NCBI RefSeq assembly: GCF_001687325.1
Contig: NZ_LZRD01000022.1
Span: forward strand, 62,001 to 126,000
Length of the DNA stretch: 64,000 nucleotides
DNA from: Streptomyces sp. PTY087I2
GTDB taxonomy: Bacteria > Actinomycetota > Actinomycetes > Streptomycetales > Streptomycetaceae
Direction of reading: 5' to 3'
The notes under the pieces are model-generated. The model ran no database searches and was not told where the DNA came from. It was given only the letters and a program-made list of their open reading frames with translations. This document shows, one piece after another, positions 33,651 through 41,611 of this stretch (position 1 is its first letter; every line of letters begins with the position of its first letter). The position numbers were made by a program, and so were the translations under genes.

Positions 33651-35192
33651 GTGACACTCGACTCCATCACCCAGAACATCGACGAATCCGTCAGCGGATT
33701 CTTCGAGCCCATAGCCGACTGGCTGGGCGGGATCGTCTTCTACTCCGTCTCCATCGCCGGGGCGGACGTGCCGCTCATCGTCACCTGGCTGGCGCTGGCC
33801 GGTCTGGTCTTCACCGGCTGGTTCGGGTTCGTCCAGGTGCGCAAGTTCCGTCTCGCCGTCGACGTGGTGCGCGGCAAGTACGACGACAAGGACTCGGCGG
33901 GCGAGGTCAACCACTTCCAGGCCCTGACCGCCGCCGTCTCCGGCACGGTCGGCCTCGGCAACATCGCCGGTGTGGCCGTCGCCGTCTCCATCGGCGGCGC
34001 CGGAGCCACGTTCTGGATGATCATCTGCGGTCTGCTCGGCATGGCCACCAAGTTCGTCGAGGTCACCCTCGGTGTGAAGTACCGCGAGGTCCACGCCGAC
34101 GGCACGGTCTCCGGCGGGCCGATGCACTACCTGCCCAAGGGGCTCGCCGAACGCTTCGGGAAGAACGGCAAGAGCCTCGGCAAGGTCCTCGCCGTCCTCG
34201 CCTCGATCATGATCCTGTTCTTCGGGCTCTTCGGCGGCAACCTCTTCCAGGTCAACCAGTCCTACGCCCAGCTCGTCTCCGTCACCGGCGGCGAGAGCGG
34301 TGCGATGGGCTCCTCCGGAGGCGCTCTCTTCTTCGGCATCCTGGTCGCCGCGCTCGTCGGCATCGTCCTGCTCGGCGGGATCCGCTCGATCGCCTCGGTC
34401 ACCAGCCGCCTGGTCCCCGCGATGGCGGGCATCTACATCGTCGCGTGCCTCGTCGTCATCCTCGTCAACATCACCGCCGTGCCCGCCGCGATCACCACGA
34501 TCATCGAGGGCGCCTTCAACCCCCAGGGCGTCGCGGGCGGCATCCTCGGCGCACTGATCGTCGGCTTCAAGCGCGCCGCGTTCTCCAACGAGGCCGGCAT
34601 CGGCTCCGCGCCGATCGCCCACTCCGCGGTGAAGACCAAGCACCCCGCCAGCGAGGGCCTGGTCGCCCTGCTGGAGCCGTTCATCGACACCGTCATCATC
34701 TGCACCATGACCGCGCTGACCATCGTCATCGCCAACCCCGCCAGCTGGGGCGAGGCCCGCGACGGCGAGTCCATCGGCGGCGTGACGATCACCTCCGACG
34801 CGTTCGAGACCGTGCTGCCCTGGTTCCCGTACATCCTCACCATCGCGGTGATGCTCTTCGCGATCTCCACGGTGCTCACCTGGGGCTACTACGGCCTCAA
34901 GGCCTGGACGCATCTCTTCGGCCGTAGCCGCACCAGCGAGACCGTCTACAAGTCGCTCTACACCCTGTTCGCCGTCGCCGGGTCGCTGCTCACCCTCCAG
35001 ACCCTCATCGACCTGGCCGACGCGGTGCTCTTCTCCCTGGCCGTCATCAACATCATCGGCCTCTACCTCCTCGCCCCCGTCGTCAAGCGCGAGCTGAACA
35101 GCTTCCTTGAATACGTGCGGGTCCGGAAGGCGGGCGGCTCCGACGAAACCGGCGGAGACACGGACGACGAGACCACGAAGGCGACCGTCTGA
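33651..35192 (+). CDS. Alanine/glycine:cation symporter (AGCS family)
   Basis: The 513-residue protein has about 11 membrane helices and the AGCS signatures: TAAVSGTVGLGNIAGVAVA, ATKFVEVTLGVKYR and NEAGIGSAPIAHSAVK, which coordinate Na+ and substrate. It starts at GTG 33651 with GAGGTAG upstream. It imports alanine or glycine with sodium. The upstream PucR gene may regulate it, and a strong hairpin ends the transcript. Confidence 0.95.
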   Translation: MTLDSITQNIDESVSGFFEPIADWLGGIVFYSVSIAGADVPLIVTWLALAGLVFTGWFGFVQVRKFRLAVDVVRGKYDDKDSAGEVNHFQALTAAVSGTVGLGNIAGVAVAVSIGGAGATFWMIICGLLGMATKFVEVTLGVKYREVHADGTVSGGPMHYLPKGLAERFGKNGKSLGKVLAVLASIMILFFGLFGGNLFQVNQSYAQLVSVTGGESGAMGSSGGALFFGILVAALVGIVLLGGIRSIASVTSRLVPAMAGIYIVACLVVILVNITAVPAAITTIIEGAFNPQGVAGGILGALIVGFKRAAFSNEAGIGSAPIAHSAVKTKHPASEGLVALLEPFIDTVIICTMTALTIVIANPASWGEARDGESIGGVTITSDAFETVLPWFPYILTIAVMLFAISTVLTWGYYGLKAWTHLFGRSRTSETVYKSLYTLFAVAGSLLTLQTLIDLADAVLFSLAVINIIGLYLLAPVVKRELNSFLEYVRVRKAGGSDETGGDTDDETTKATV

Positions 35193-35206
35193 CCCGGACG
35201 ATTCCC

Positions 35207-35248
35207 GACGCCCCTCACCCCTGCCCGTCCGGAGGGGGGAGGGGCGTC
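35207..35248 (+). terminator. Terminator hairpin after the AGCS gene
   Basis: GACGCCCCTC (35207-35216) pairs with GAGGGGCGTC (35239-35248), with further pairing possible inside the loop, and is followed by TG. It lies before the convergent ATPase gene. Confidence 0.75.
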
Positions 35249-35265
35249 TGCCGTGGAACCGGTGA

Positions 35266-35700
35266 TCACCGTACGAGGCCGATCTCCGCCCACACCGTCT
35301 TGCGCGGGACCGGCCCGGGGACGATGCCCCAGTGGTCCGCCAGCGCCTCGACGATGAGCAGGCCGCGCCCGGTCTCCGCGTCGTCCCCGGGCGGCTTCAC
35401 GGCCCCGGGGCCGGGCGGGACGCTGTCACCGCGTGTGTCCGTGACCTCGATCCGCAGGGTGTCGCCCCGTACGGTGAGGCCGAGTTGGAAGTCCCGGCCC
35501 TTCACACGACCGTGGACGGTGGCGTTGGCCGCCAGCTCGGCGACGATGTGCGCGGCCGACTCCGACGGGAGCCCCCACGCGGCGAGATGGGCCGTGGTCA
35601 ACAGCCGGGCGAGCCGGGCCCCGCGACGGGTGGGGGAGAGCAGCACGGTGAACGCGCGGTCGGTGGGCGTGTGTTGGGAGCGGGTGACTTCCTGGTTCAT
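35266..35700 (-). CDS. Anti-sigma-type ATP-binding protein (RsbW/SpoIIAB-like HATPase)
   Basis: The 144-residue protein has the GHKL ATPase motifs: IVAELAANATVHG (N-box), LRIEVTDTRGD (G1), and GRGLLIVEALADHWGI (G2). It has no kinase dimerisation or sensor domain, like the AbaA-orfA/RsbW-type regulators paired with WhiJ-like loci. It is divergent from the XRE gene at 35866, a pairing common in Streptomyces and linked to development. Its partner anti-anti-sigma or sigma is not evident. Confidence 0.88.
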   Translation of the reverse strand: MNQEVTRSQHTPTDRAFTVLLSPTRRGARLARLLTTAHLAAWGLPSESAAHIVAELAANATVHGRVKGRDFQLGLTVRGDTLRIEVTDTRGDSVPPGPGAVKPPGDDAETGRGLLIVEALADHWGIVPGPVPRKTVWAEIGLVR

Positions 35701-35865
35701 GTCACTCAGCGTGGCGGTCTCGGCGTACCTTTCCCAGTGATGCGGCCGTTGCGTACGGTGACTGTCCGGGGCTTGTCCGGTGTTGTCCGGGCTGTCGGCA
35801 GTGACGTGCGGGGAACGGAAGCGGTTGACGCAGGAACGGCACGCACGTCGGAAGCGGGGGCTCGC

Positions 35866-36744
35866 ATGAGCATGGTCGATGACGGTACGGAGCGCGGCAA
35901 CGACGCGGTGGACGAGCCCGGTTGGGAGGTCGACCCGGACGACGAGTCGGGGGCTGCGGTCGTCGCGGCGGTGGGCCGCCAGATCAAGATCTGGCGCGAG
36001 GCGGCGGGCCTGCGGGCGGGCGAGCTGGGGGCGCTGCTGGGGTACGGCGAGGACCTGATCTACAAGGTGGAGGGCGGAAGCCGTATCCCGCGCCCGGAGT
36101 TCATGGACGCGGTGGACGTGGCGGTGGGGGCGGAAGGGAAGCTCGCGGCGATGAAACCGGATATCGCGGAGGTGCGGTATCCGAAGAAGATCCGGGAGCT
36201 GGCGAAGCTGGAGGCCGCTGCCGTGGAGCTCTCGGCGTACGGAAACCACAACATCCACGGTCTGTTGCAGACCGAGGAGTACGCGCGGGCGTTGTTCGGG
36301 ATGCGCAGGCCCGCGTTCTCGCACGACGACGTGGAGAGGCTGGTGGCGGCGCGTATGGCGCGGCAGTCCATCTTCGGCCGCTCGCCCGCGCCGGAGCTGA
36401 GCTTTGTCCAGGAAGAGGTGACCCTGCGACGCCACCTTGGGGGCAGAATGGTGTGGCGTCGACAGCTTGAACACCTCCTTGAGGTGAGCGAGCTGCGCCA
36501 TGTCGAGATTCAGGTGATGCCGACCAGCCGTGACGAGCACGCCGGAATGGGTGGTGAGATGCAGGTGCTGAAGTTCAAGGACGGCTCGGCAGTGGGGCGC
36601 TCCGAGGGTGACTTCGGCAGTCGGCCGGTCTCCGACCCGAAACACCTGCGGATCGTCGAACTGCGGTGTGGCATCATCCGGGCGCAGGCTCTCAACCCGA
36701 GGGAGTCGCGGGCCTTCATCGAGCAAGTGCTGGGAGAGACATGA
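35866..36744 (+). CDS. XRE helix-turn-helix regulator with DUF5753-type domain (WhiJ-like)
   Basis: The 292-residue protein has an N-terminal XRE domain (VGRQIKIWREAAGLRAGELG then YGEDLIYKVEGGSR) and the C-terminal block typical of WhiJ-type proteins: HGLLQTEEYARALFG, RMARQSIF, and VQVMP-like IQVMPTSRDEHAGM. ATG 35866 is used; ATG 35872 is alternative. It overlaps the first DUF397 gene by ATGA. WhiJ-like proteins repress sporulation genes and are modulated by the small DUF397 partner. Confidence 0.9.
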   Translation: MSMVDDGTERGNDAVDEPGWEVDPDDESGAAVVAAVGRQIKIWREAAGLRAGELGALLGYGEDLIYKVEGGSRIPRPEFMDAVDVAVGAEGKLAAMKPDIAEVRYPKKIRELAKLEAAAVELSAYGNHNIHGLLQTEEYARALFGMRRPAFSHDDVERLVAARMARQSIFGRSPAPELSFVQEEVTLRRHLGGRMVWRRQLEHLLEVSELRHVEIQVMPTSRDEHAGMGGEMQVLKFKDGSAVGRSEGDFGSRPVSDPKHLRIVELRCGIIRAQALNPRESRAFIEQVLGET

Positions 36745-36950
36745 GCAGCGACACCTCTGCCGGAGGCACGTCCGAACTGCGCTGGTTCAAAAGCAGTTAC
36801 AGCGACAGCAGCAACAGCAACGAGTGCGTCGAGATCGCGACCGCCCCGGACGCCGTCCTCGTACGCGACTCCAAGAACGCGCAGGGGCCCCGTCTCGCCG
36901 TCGCCCCCGCCGTGTGGGAGGGCTTCATCGCGTACGCCGCAGCCCACTGA
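36741..36950 (+). CDS. DUF397 small protein, copy 1
   Basis: The 69-residue protein has the DUF397 core LRWFKSSYSDSSNSNECVEI and VLVRDSKN. It overlaps the WhiJ-like gene and is expected to antagonise it, by analogy with whiJ loci. Its first 45 codons are nearly identical to copy 2 downstream. Confidence 0.9.
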   Translation: MSSDTSAGGTSELRWFKSSYSDSSNSNECVEIATAPDAVLVRDSKNAQGPRLAVAPAVWEGFIAYAAAH

Positions 36951-36967
36951 CCCACATCGGGAGTGAC

Positions 36968-37192
36968 GTGATCCAGAAGTCCTCTGCCCGGAACGCCTCC
37001 GATCTGCGCTGGTTCAAGAGCAGCTACAGCGACAGCAGCAACCCCAGCGACTGCGTCGAGGTCGCGACCTCCCCCGACGCCGTCCACGTACGCGACTCCA
37101 AGCATCTCCACGGCCCCCGCCTCGCCCTCGCCCTCACCGCTTGGGTGGCCTTCGTCCCGTACGCGGTCGGCGGTGGCGGCGAAGGCCGCTGA
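36968..37192 (+). CDS. DUF397 small protein, copy 2
   Basis: The 74-residue paralogue has LRWFKSSYSDSSNPSDCVEV and VHVRDSKH, then a diverged C-terminus (ALTAWVAFVPYAVGGGGEGR) in place of the usual WxxFxxxV ending. GTG 36968 has GGGAG upstream. The changed tail may alter or abolish partner binding. It arose by tandem duplication of copy 1. Confidence 0.85.
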   Translation: MIQKSSARNASDLRWFKSSYSDSSNPSDCVEVATSPDAVHVRDSKHLHGPRLALALTAWVAFVPYAVGGGGEGR

Positions 37193-37374
37193 ACCCGGTA
37201 CGGACTCGCCGCGACGCCCGCTGCCGCGGCCCGCACCCGTTTGAGGACCGAAGCTGTCCGCAAGGGGGCCTACGGTCGTTTCCGGGTCGCCGTCCGGGCG
37301 CTCCGCCGGAAAGATGACAGCAGGTAGCCGTCCGTAGCCCTGGGCTGCCTGCCGCACATGCAAGGAGTACGACC

Positions 37375-38343
37375 ATGCGCATGTCCGAGGCCGCTGACCG
37401 CGCCGACAGTTTCGTCCCGCACCGGTTCACCGAGCAGCTGGTGGACCTGGGCGAGATCCGCATGAACTACGTCGTGGAGGGCCGCCCGGACGCACCCGCT
37501 CTGCTGCTGATCCCGTCGCAGACCGAGTCCTGGTGGGGCTACGAGGACGCGATCGGCCTGCTGAGCTCCGAGTTCCAGGTGTTCGCCATCGACCTGCGTG
37601 GCCAGGGCCGTTCCACCTGGACGCCGGGGCGCTACTCCCTGAACACCTGGGGTGCCGACGTCGAGCGGTTCATCGACCTGGTGATCGGCCGCCCCACCCT
37701 CGTCGCCGGCAACTCCTCGGGCGGTGTCATCGCCGCCCATGTGGCCGCCTACGCCAAGCCGGGCCTGGTCCGCGGCGTCGTTCTGGAGGACCCGCCGCTG
37801 TTCTCCTCCCAGGCCGCTCCGCCTTACGGGCCGGGGATGGCGCAGACTCTCGGGCCGGTCTTCGCGCTGTGGGCGAAGTGGCTCGGCCCGCAGTGGTCCA
37901 TCGGTGACTGGACCGGCATGGTCAAGGCCGCGCCCGCCGAGTTGCCCGAGTTCCTCCACCCGGGGATCGGGTTCATGATGGGCGACGGGAACCCCGAGTC
38001 CGGTGCCTCCCCCACGCCGGTGCAGCGGTTCAAGGAGTACGACCCCGAGTGGGCAAAGGTGTGGGCCGAGGACACCGCGAACGTCGGCTGCGACCACGCG
38101 GCCATGCTCGCCCAGGTCAAGACCCCGGTCCTGCTCACCCACCACTTCCACATGACCGACCCCGACACCGGACGGCTCATGGGCGCGATGTCGGATGTCC
38201 AGGCCGCGCAGGCCCGCCGCTTGCTGGAGGCCACCGGGCAACCCGTCACCTTCACCCCGCTGGACGCCCCCCACACCATGCACGACCCGATGGCGCAGCA
38301 GTACGCCGATGTCGTCACCGAGTGGGCCAAGGCCCTGTCCTGA
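37375..38343 (+). CDS. Alpha/beta hydrolase
   Basis: The 322-residue protein has LLLIPSQTESWWGY (in place of the usual HG oxyanion motif), AIDLRGQGRSTWTPGRYS, the nucleophile elbow GNSSGG, and DAPHTMHDP with the catalytic His. ATG 37375 has AAGGAG upstream. The absence of the canonical HG and the Asn-Ser-Ser elbow resemble haloperoxidase- or epoxide-hydrolase-like members. No partner genes are adjacent. Confidence 0.9.
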   Translation: MRMSEAADRADSFVPHRFTEQLVDLGEIRMNYVVEGRPDAPALLLIPSQTESWWGYEDAIGLLSSEFQVFAIDLRGQGRSTWTPGRYSLNTWGADVERFIDLVIGRPTLVAGNSSGGVIAAHVAAYAKPGLVRGVVLEDPPLFSSQAAPPYGPGMAQTLGPVFALWAKWLGPQWSIGDWTGMVKAAPAELPEFLHPGIGFMMGDGNPESGASPTPVQRFKEYDPEWAKVWAEDTANVGCDHAAMLAQVKTPVLLTHHFHMTDPDTGRLMGAMSDVQAAQARRLLEATGQPVTFTPLDAPHTMHDPMAQQYADVVTEWAKALS

Positions 38344-38554
38344 CCCGGCAGCCCCGACCCGGCTGCCCTCCGTCAGCGTGCTTCCGCGCGGAGGCAGCGG
38401 GTCAGGATCAGCCGCAGCGTGGAAAGCCGCTCGGCCGGCTTGAACGCCGGGTCAGTGCTGTGCGCGCAGCTCAGTCAGCCGTGTTGTTGTCGGCCAACCC
38501 TGTGGACATCGACATCACCTCAGTCACGAGTATGCCCGTACGGAGGGGTGGGGA

Positions 38555-38586
38555 CCTCAACTCGTGTGCAGCATCAGCCCGATGCC
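38555..38586. repeat. 32-bp direct repeat, distal copy (remnant of EamA 3' end)
   Basis: This copy is identical to 39360-39391. Read leftward it encodes GLMLHTS-stop preceded by a diverged LITAVGI, matching the end of the EamA protein (LMVVGIGLMLHTS). It is thus a separated second 3' end of that gene, as left by site-specific integration into a gene's 3' end. Confidence 0.85.
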
Positions 38587-38597
38587 GACCGCCGTGA

Positions 38598-39311
38598 TCA
38601 GCCGGCAGGCCCTCTCAGCCTTTCGCTTCCAAGCGTCGCGGGCACCATGTGCCGACCATTGAACGTCCAGGAGACCAGGTCTGCGAACGTGTGCACGCTC
38701 GCCCCCAGGTCCAGGCTCCGGCGGGCGGCCACCCACTCGACAAGCGCCTGGGAATTCTCGGGCAGTCCGGTGAAGTGAACCAAGTTCGCGTACCAGATAT
38801 CGCGGGTGAACCCGGCCTCGAACCAGCCATCACTCGCCAACTCCTCCGCCAGATACCCGGCGAACCGTTCGATGGCATCGTCCGACGGAGAAGCGCACAG
38901 CATGACGCTCGCAGGAGTGAGCGTCAGCCCGGTCAGCTCCAGCCGGACGGTTCCCACCCGGGCGGACGCCTCGTGCAGGGCCGCCTGATACCGCAGGACC
39001 CGCTCGTCATCCTCGGGAACGATCGGACGGTAGCGCTCCAGCGTGCGGATGGTGAAATGCGAGGAGACCTCGGCGCCGGTGGGCCAGTGCGAGCCCCCAG
39101 CCACAGCCATGGCCTCCGCGGTCATGCGTTCCATTCGTCGCGCGACCGACGATTCCGGCCGCAGGACCACGGTGAGTCCCCAGCGTCCTCCGCCTTCCAG
39201 GGGCGGCTCCTGGCGTGGGGCTTCCCCGGACAGGATCGCGTCCCGCCCCTGGTCGAACAGCTCTGCAAACCGCGTACTTCCCATGCGCTTGATCTTGCCC
39301 TGCGGATCCAT
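38598..39311 (-). CDS. Predicted 2H phosphoesterase / 2'-5' RNA ligase-like protein on a repeat-bounded insert
   Basis: The 237-residue product has two H-F-T motifs, SSHFTIRTLERY and NLVHFTGLPEN, about 95 residues apart, the double H-x-T/S signature of 2H phosphoesterases (LigT, CPDase, 2'-5' RNA ligase family). The strand LELTGLTLTPASVMLCASP and the spacing agree. ATG 39311 has no clear ribosome site. The frame stays open upstream through RWEELAEEADQPAWLW to a TTG overlapping the EamA stop (39363-39365), so the true start may be that coupled TTG, or the 5' end may have been lost. It lies between 32-bp direct repeats. A role in RNA repair or defence is inference. Confidence 0.65.
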   Translation of the reverse strand: MDPQGKIKRMGSTRFAELFDQGRDAILSGEAPRQEPPLEGGGRWGLTVVLRPESSVARRMERMTAEAMAVAGGSHWPTGAEVSSHFTIRTLERYRPIVPEDDERVLRYQAALHEASARVGTVRLELTGLTLTPASVMLCASPSDDAIERFAGYLAEELASDGWFEAGFTRDIWYANLVHFTGLPENSQALVEWVAARRSLDLGASVHTFADLVSWTFNGRHMVPATLGSERLRGPAG

Positions 39312-39359
39312 CCAGAGCCATGCCGGTTGGTCCGCCTCTTCGGCAAGCTCCTCCCACCG

Positions 39360-39391
39360 CCTCAACTCGTGTGCAGCATCAGCCCGATGCC
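39360..39391. repeat. 32-bp direct repeat, proximal copy (functional EamA 3' end)
   Basis: Identical to 38555-38586. It spans the stop codon of the EamA gene. With the distal copy it brackets about 0.77 kb containing only the 2H-like gene, giving an att-like arrangement. Confidence 0.85.
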
Positions 39392-40213
39392 CACCACCAT
39401 CAGCCCCGCTGCCGCGATCCTCGGAGCCCCGAAGCGCTCCTTGAAGAACAGGGTGCCGATCGCCGCGCCCACGATGATCGAGGACTCGCGCAGTGCCGCG
39501 ATCGGGGCGAGCGGGGCCCTCGTCTGGGCCCAGAGCACCAGGCCGTACGCGGCCACCGACAGGGCCGCGCCCAGCAGGCCCCGTGCCGCGAACGGGCGGA
39601 GTTGGGTGGCCAGTTCGGTGCGGCGGCGGTAGTACGCGTACGCCGGGATCGCCAGGCCCTCCAGGATCATCAGCCACGCGACGTAGCCCAGCGGGGTGCC
39701 GGAGGCGCGGACTCCGACGCCGTCGACCGTCGTGTAGCCCGCGATGGCCAGGCCCGTACCGAGGGCCGCCACGATCGCCGGCCAGTGCGGGCGCTTCCCG
39801 GAACCCCGGATGCCCCACAGGGCCAGGCCGACCAGTCCGGCCGAGGCCACCGCCACGCCCGTCGTGGCCCAGGCGTCCGGGCGTTCGCCGACGAACACCG
39901 CCGCCAGGACCGTCACCACCAGCGGGGCCGTGCCCCGGGCGATCGGGTACATCTGGCCGAAGTCGCCCAGCGTGAACGAGCGCATCAGCAGCAGCATGTA
40001 CGCCACGTGCAGCGCGGCCGAGACCAGGAGGTACGGCCAGGCGCCCGCCGCCGGGAACGGGGCGAACAGGGCCATCGCCGCGCCGATCAGCAGGCCGCCG
40101 CCGGAGATCAGCGTGAAGGAGAGCAGCTGGTCCTTGATCGCGTGGGCGATGGCGTTCCAGCTGGCGTGCGTGATCGCGGCTATGAGCACCGCGAGGGCGA
40201 CCAGAGGGGTCAC
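39362..40213 (-). CDS. EamA/DMT family transporter
   Basis: The 283-residue membrane protein has about ten helices in two EamA repeats (ITHASWNAIAHAIKD near the N-terminus, ALRESSIIVGAAIGTLFFKE in the second repeat). GTG 40213 overlaps the stop of the YbaK-like gene as GTGA. Such carriers export metabolites. Its 3' end coincides with a direct repeat bordering an insert. Confidence 0.9.
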   Translation of the reverse strand: MTPLVALAVLIAAITHASWNAIAHAIKDQLLSFTLISGGGLLIGAAMALFAPFPAAGAWPYLLVSAALHVAYMLLLMRSFTLGDFGQMYPIARGTAPLVVTVLAAVFVGERPDAWATTGVAVASAGLVGLALWGIRGSGKRPHWPAIVAALGTGLAIAGYTTVDGVGVRASGTPLGYVAWLMILEGLAIPAYAYYRRRTELATQLRPFAARGLLGAALSVAAYGLVLWAQTRAPLAPIAALRESSIIVGAAIGTLFFKERFGAPRIAAAGLMVVGIGLMLHTS

Positions 40214-40719
40214 TTGGCGGGCTCGCGCACATCCGCGACCGTCGCGCCCGCGTGGGCGATCAGCGTTTTCGGGTCGAGCGGGAACACCGTGTGCGGGGTG
40301 CCCGCCGCCGCCCACACCACCGCGTGGTCCAGCAGGCGGCGGTCGGCCAGGACGCGGGTCTTCGTGGCGTGGCCGAAGGGGGGTACGCCACCGATCGCGT
40401 AGCCCGTCGTCTCCCTGACCAGGTCCGCGTTCGCCCGCGCCACCTTCCGCGCGCCGAGTTCCCGGCGTACCAGCTCGACGTCCACCCGCGACGCCCCGTC
40501 CATCAGGACCAGTACCGGCACGCCGTCCGCCGTGAAGACCAGGGACTTGACGATCTCGCTCAGCTCGCAGCCGATCGCCGCCGCGGCCTCGGCGGCGGTC
40601 CTGGTCGCGTCGGGGAAGCGGCGTACCTCGACCTGGAGGCCCAGTTCGGCCAGCGCCTCCGCGAACCGGGGGTGGGCGGGGGAGACGGGTGCGGTTTCTG
40701 CGGGTTCGGGTGTGCTCAT
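40210..40719 (-). CDS. YbaK/EbsC-type aminoacyl-tRNA deacylase
   Basis: The 169-residue protein has the YbaK fold markers EIVKSLVFTADGVPVLVLM (with the catalytic-lysine region), ADLVRETTGYAIGGVPPFGH and DHAVVWAAAGTPHTVFPLD. These proteins hydrolyse mischarged Cys- or Ala-tRNAPro. It is the first gene of a two-gene operon with the EamA transporter. Confidence 0.92.
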   Translation of the reverse strand: MSTPEPAETAPVSPAHPRFAEALAELGLQVEVRRFPDATRTAAEAAAAIGCELSEIVKSLVFTADGVPVLVLMDGASRVDVELVRRELGARKVARANADLVRETTGYAIGGVPPFGHATKTRVLADRRLLDHAVVWAAAGTPHTVFPLDPKTLIAHAGATVADVREPAK

Positions 40720-40773
40720 GGCTGCACGCTAGCGGTCCGTGCACTATGCACGCGAGGGGGTTCCGGAGCGTGG

Positions 40774-40813
40774 GCTCACCAGCTCACCAGCTCACCAGCT
40801 CACCGGCTCATCC
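40774..40813. repeat. 8-bp tandem repeat GCTCACCA, five copies
   Basis: Three exact copies (40774-40797) are followed by GCTCACCG and GCTCATCC. The last copy contains the stop codon of the AraC gene, so copy-number change could alter the C-terminus. Confidence 0.8.
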
Positions 40814-41560
40814 CGCCGGATGCGAGCCCGGGGTGTGGCCGAACGTACGGCGGAACACCTCGATGAACGCGCTCGTCGACGACCACCCGCACCGATGCGC
40901 CACCGCCGTCACCGGCGTCCGCTCGGTCAGCAGGATCAGCGCGTGGTGGAGCCGCAGCTGCGTACGCCACTGCGGGAACGTCATCCCGAGGTCGCTGCGG
41001 AACAGCCGGGACAGCGTCCGGTCGCTCGCCCCGACCTGGCGGCCGAGCTCGGCCAGCGTACGGCGGTCGCCGGGGTCGGCCTGGAGGATGGCGCACAGGG
41101 CGCCCAGCAACGGGGTGGCGGGCGTGGGCAGGTGCAGCGGTTGCTGGGCGTCGGACGTGCGCAGCTGGTCGAGGAGTACGGCGCGCAGCCGGGCCCGTTC
41201 GGGGCTCTCGCCGTCGGCCTCGGCGCGGGTGTAGGCGATGAGCAGCTCGCGCAGCAGCGGGCTGACGGCCAGCACGGTCGGGGCGTCGAGGCCGAGCGGG
41301 TTCTCGGTGACGGGCAGGCCCACCAGGTGCAGATCGAGTTCGCCGTAGGCCCGGTGCGCGTGGACGACTCCGGCGGGGACCCAGATCGCGCGGGTGCCCG
41401 GCGCGACCCAGGAGCCCGCGTCGGTCGTGACGGTCAGCACGCCCCGGCCCGCGTAGACGATCTGGTGGTCGTCGTGCCGGTGCGCGTCGATCGAGCCGCC
41501 GGGGGCCAGCCGGCGGGTACGGGTCGGGGCCACGGGATCGTGGCGGATGTTCGTCATCAT
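40808..41560 (-). CDS. AraC family transcriptional regulator with cupin sensor
   Basis: The 250-residue protein has an N-terminal cupin (GGSIDAHRHDDHQIVYAGRG, GVVHAHRAY) and a C-terminal double helix-turn-helix (LAELGRQVGASDRTLSRLFR, AVAHRCGWSSTSAFIEVFRR). ATG 41560 has no ribosome site but a -10-like TTAACC close upstream, so it may be leaderless. It is divergent from the MFS gene (51 nt), which it probably controls. Confidence 0.92.
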   Translation of the reverse strand: MMTNIRHDPVAPTRTRRLAPGGSIDAHRHDDHQIVYAGRGVLTVTTDAGSWVAPGTRAIWVPAGVVHAHRAYGELDLHLVGLPVTENPLGLDAPTVLAVSPLLRELLIAYTRAEADGESPERARLRAVLLDQLRTSDAQQPLHLPTPATPLLGALCAILQADPGDRRTLAELGRQVGASDRTLSRLFRSDLGMTFPQWRTQLRLHHALILLTERTPVTAVAHRCGWSSTSAFIEVFRRTFGHTPGSHPAG

Positions 41561-41611
41561 GTGGCAGGTTAATGAAAGCGCGCCAGGGATTCCGGGCCGG
41601 ACCATGGTGGC

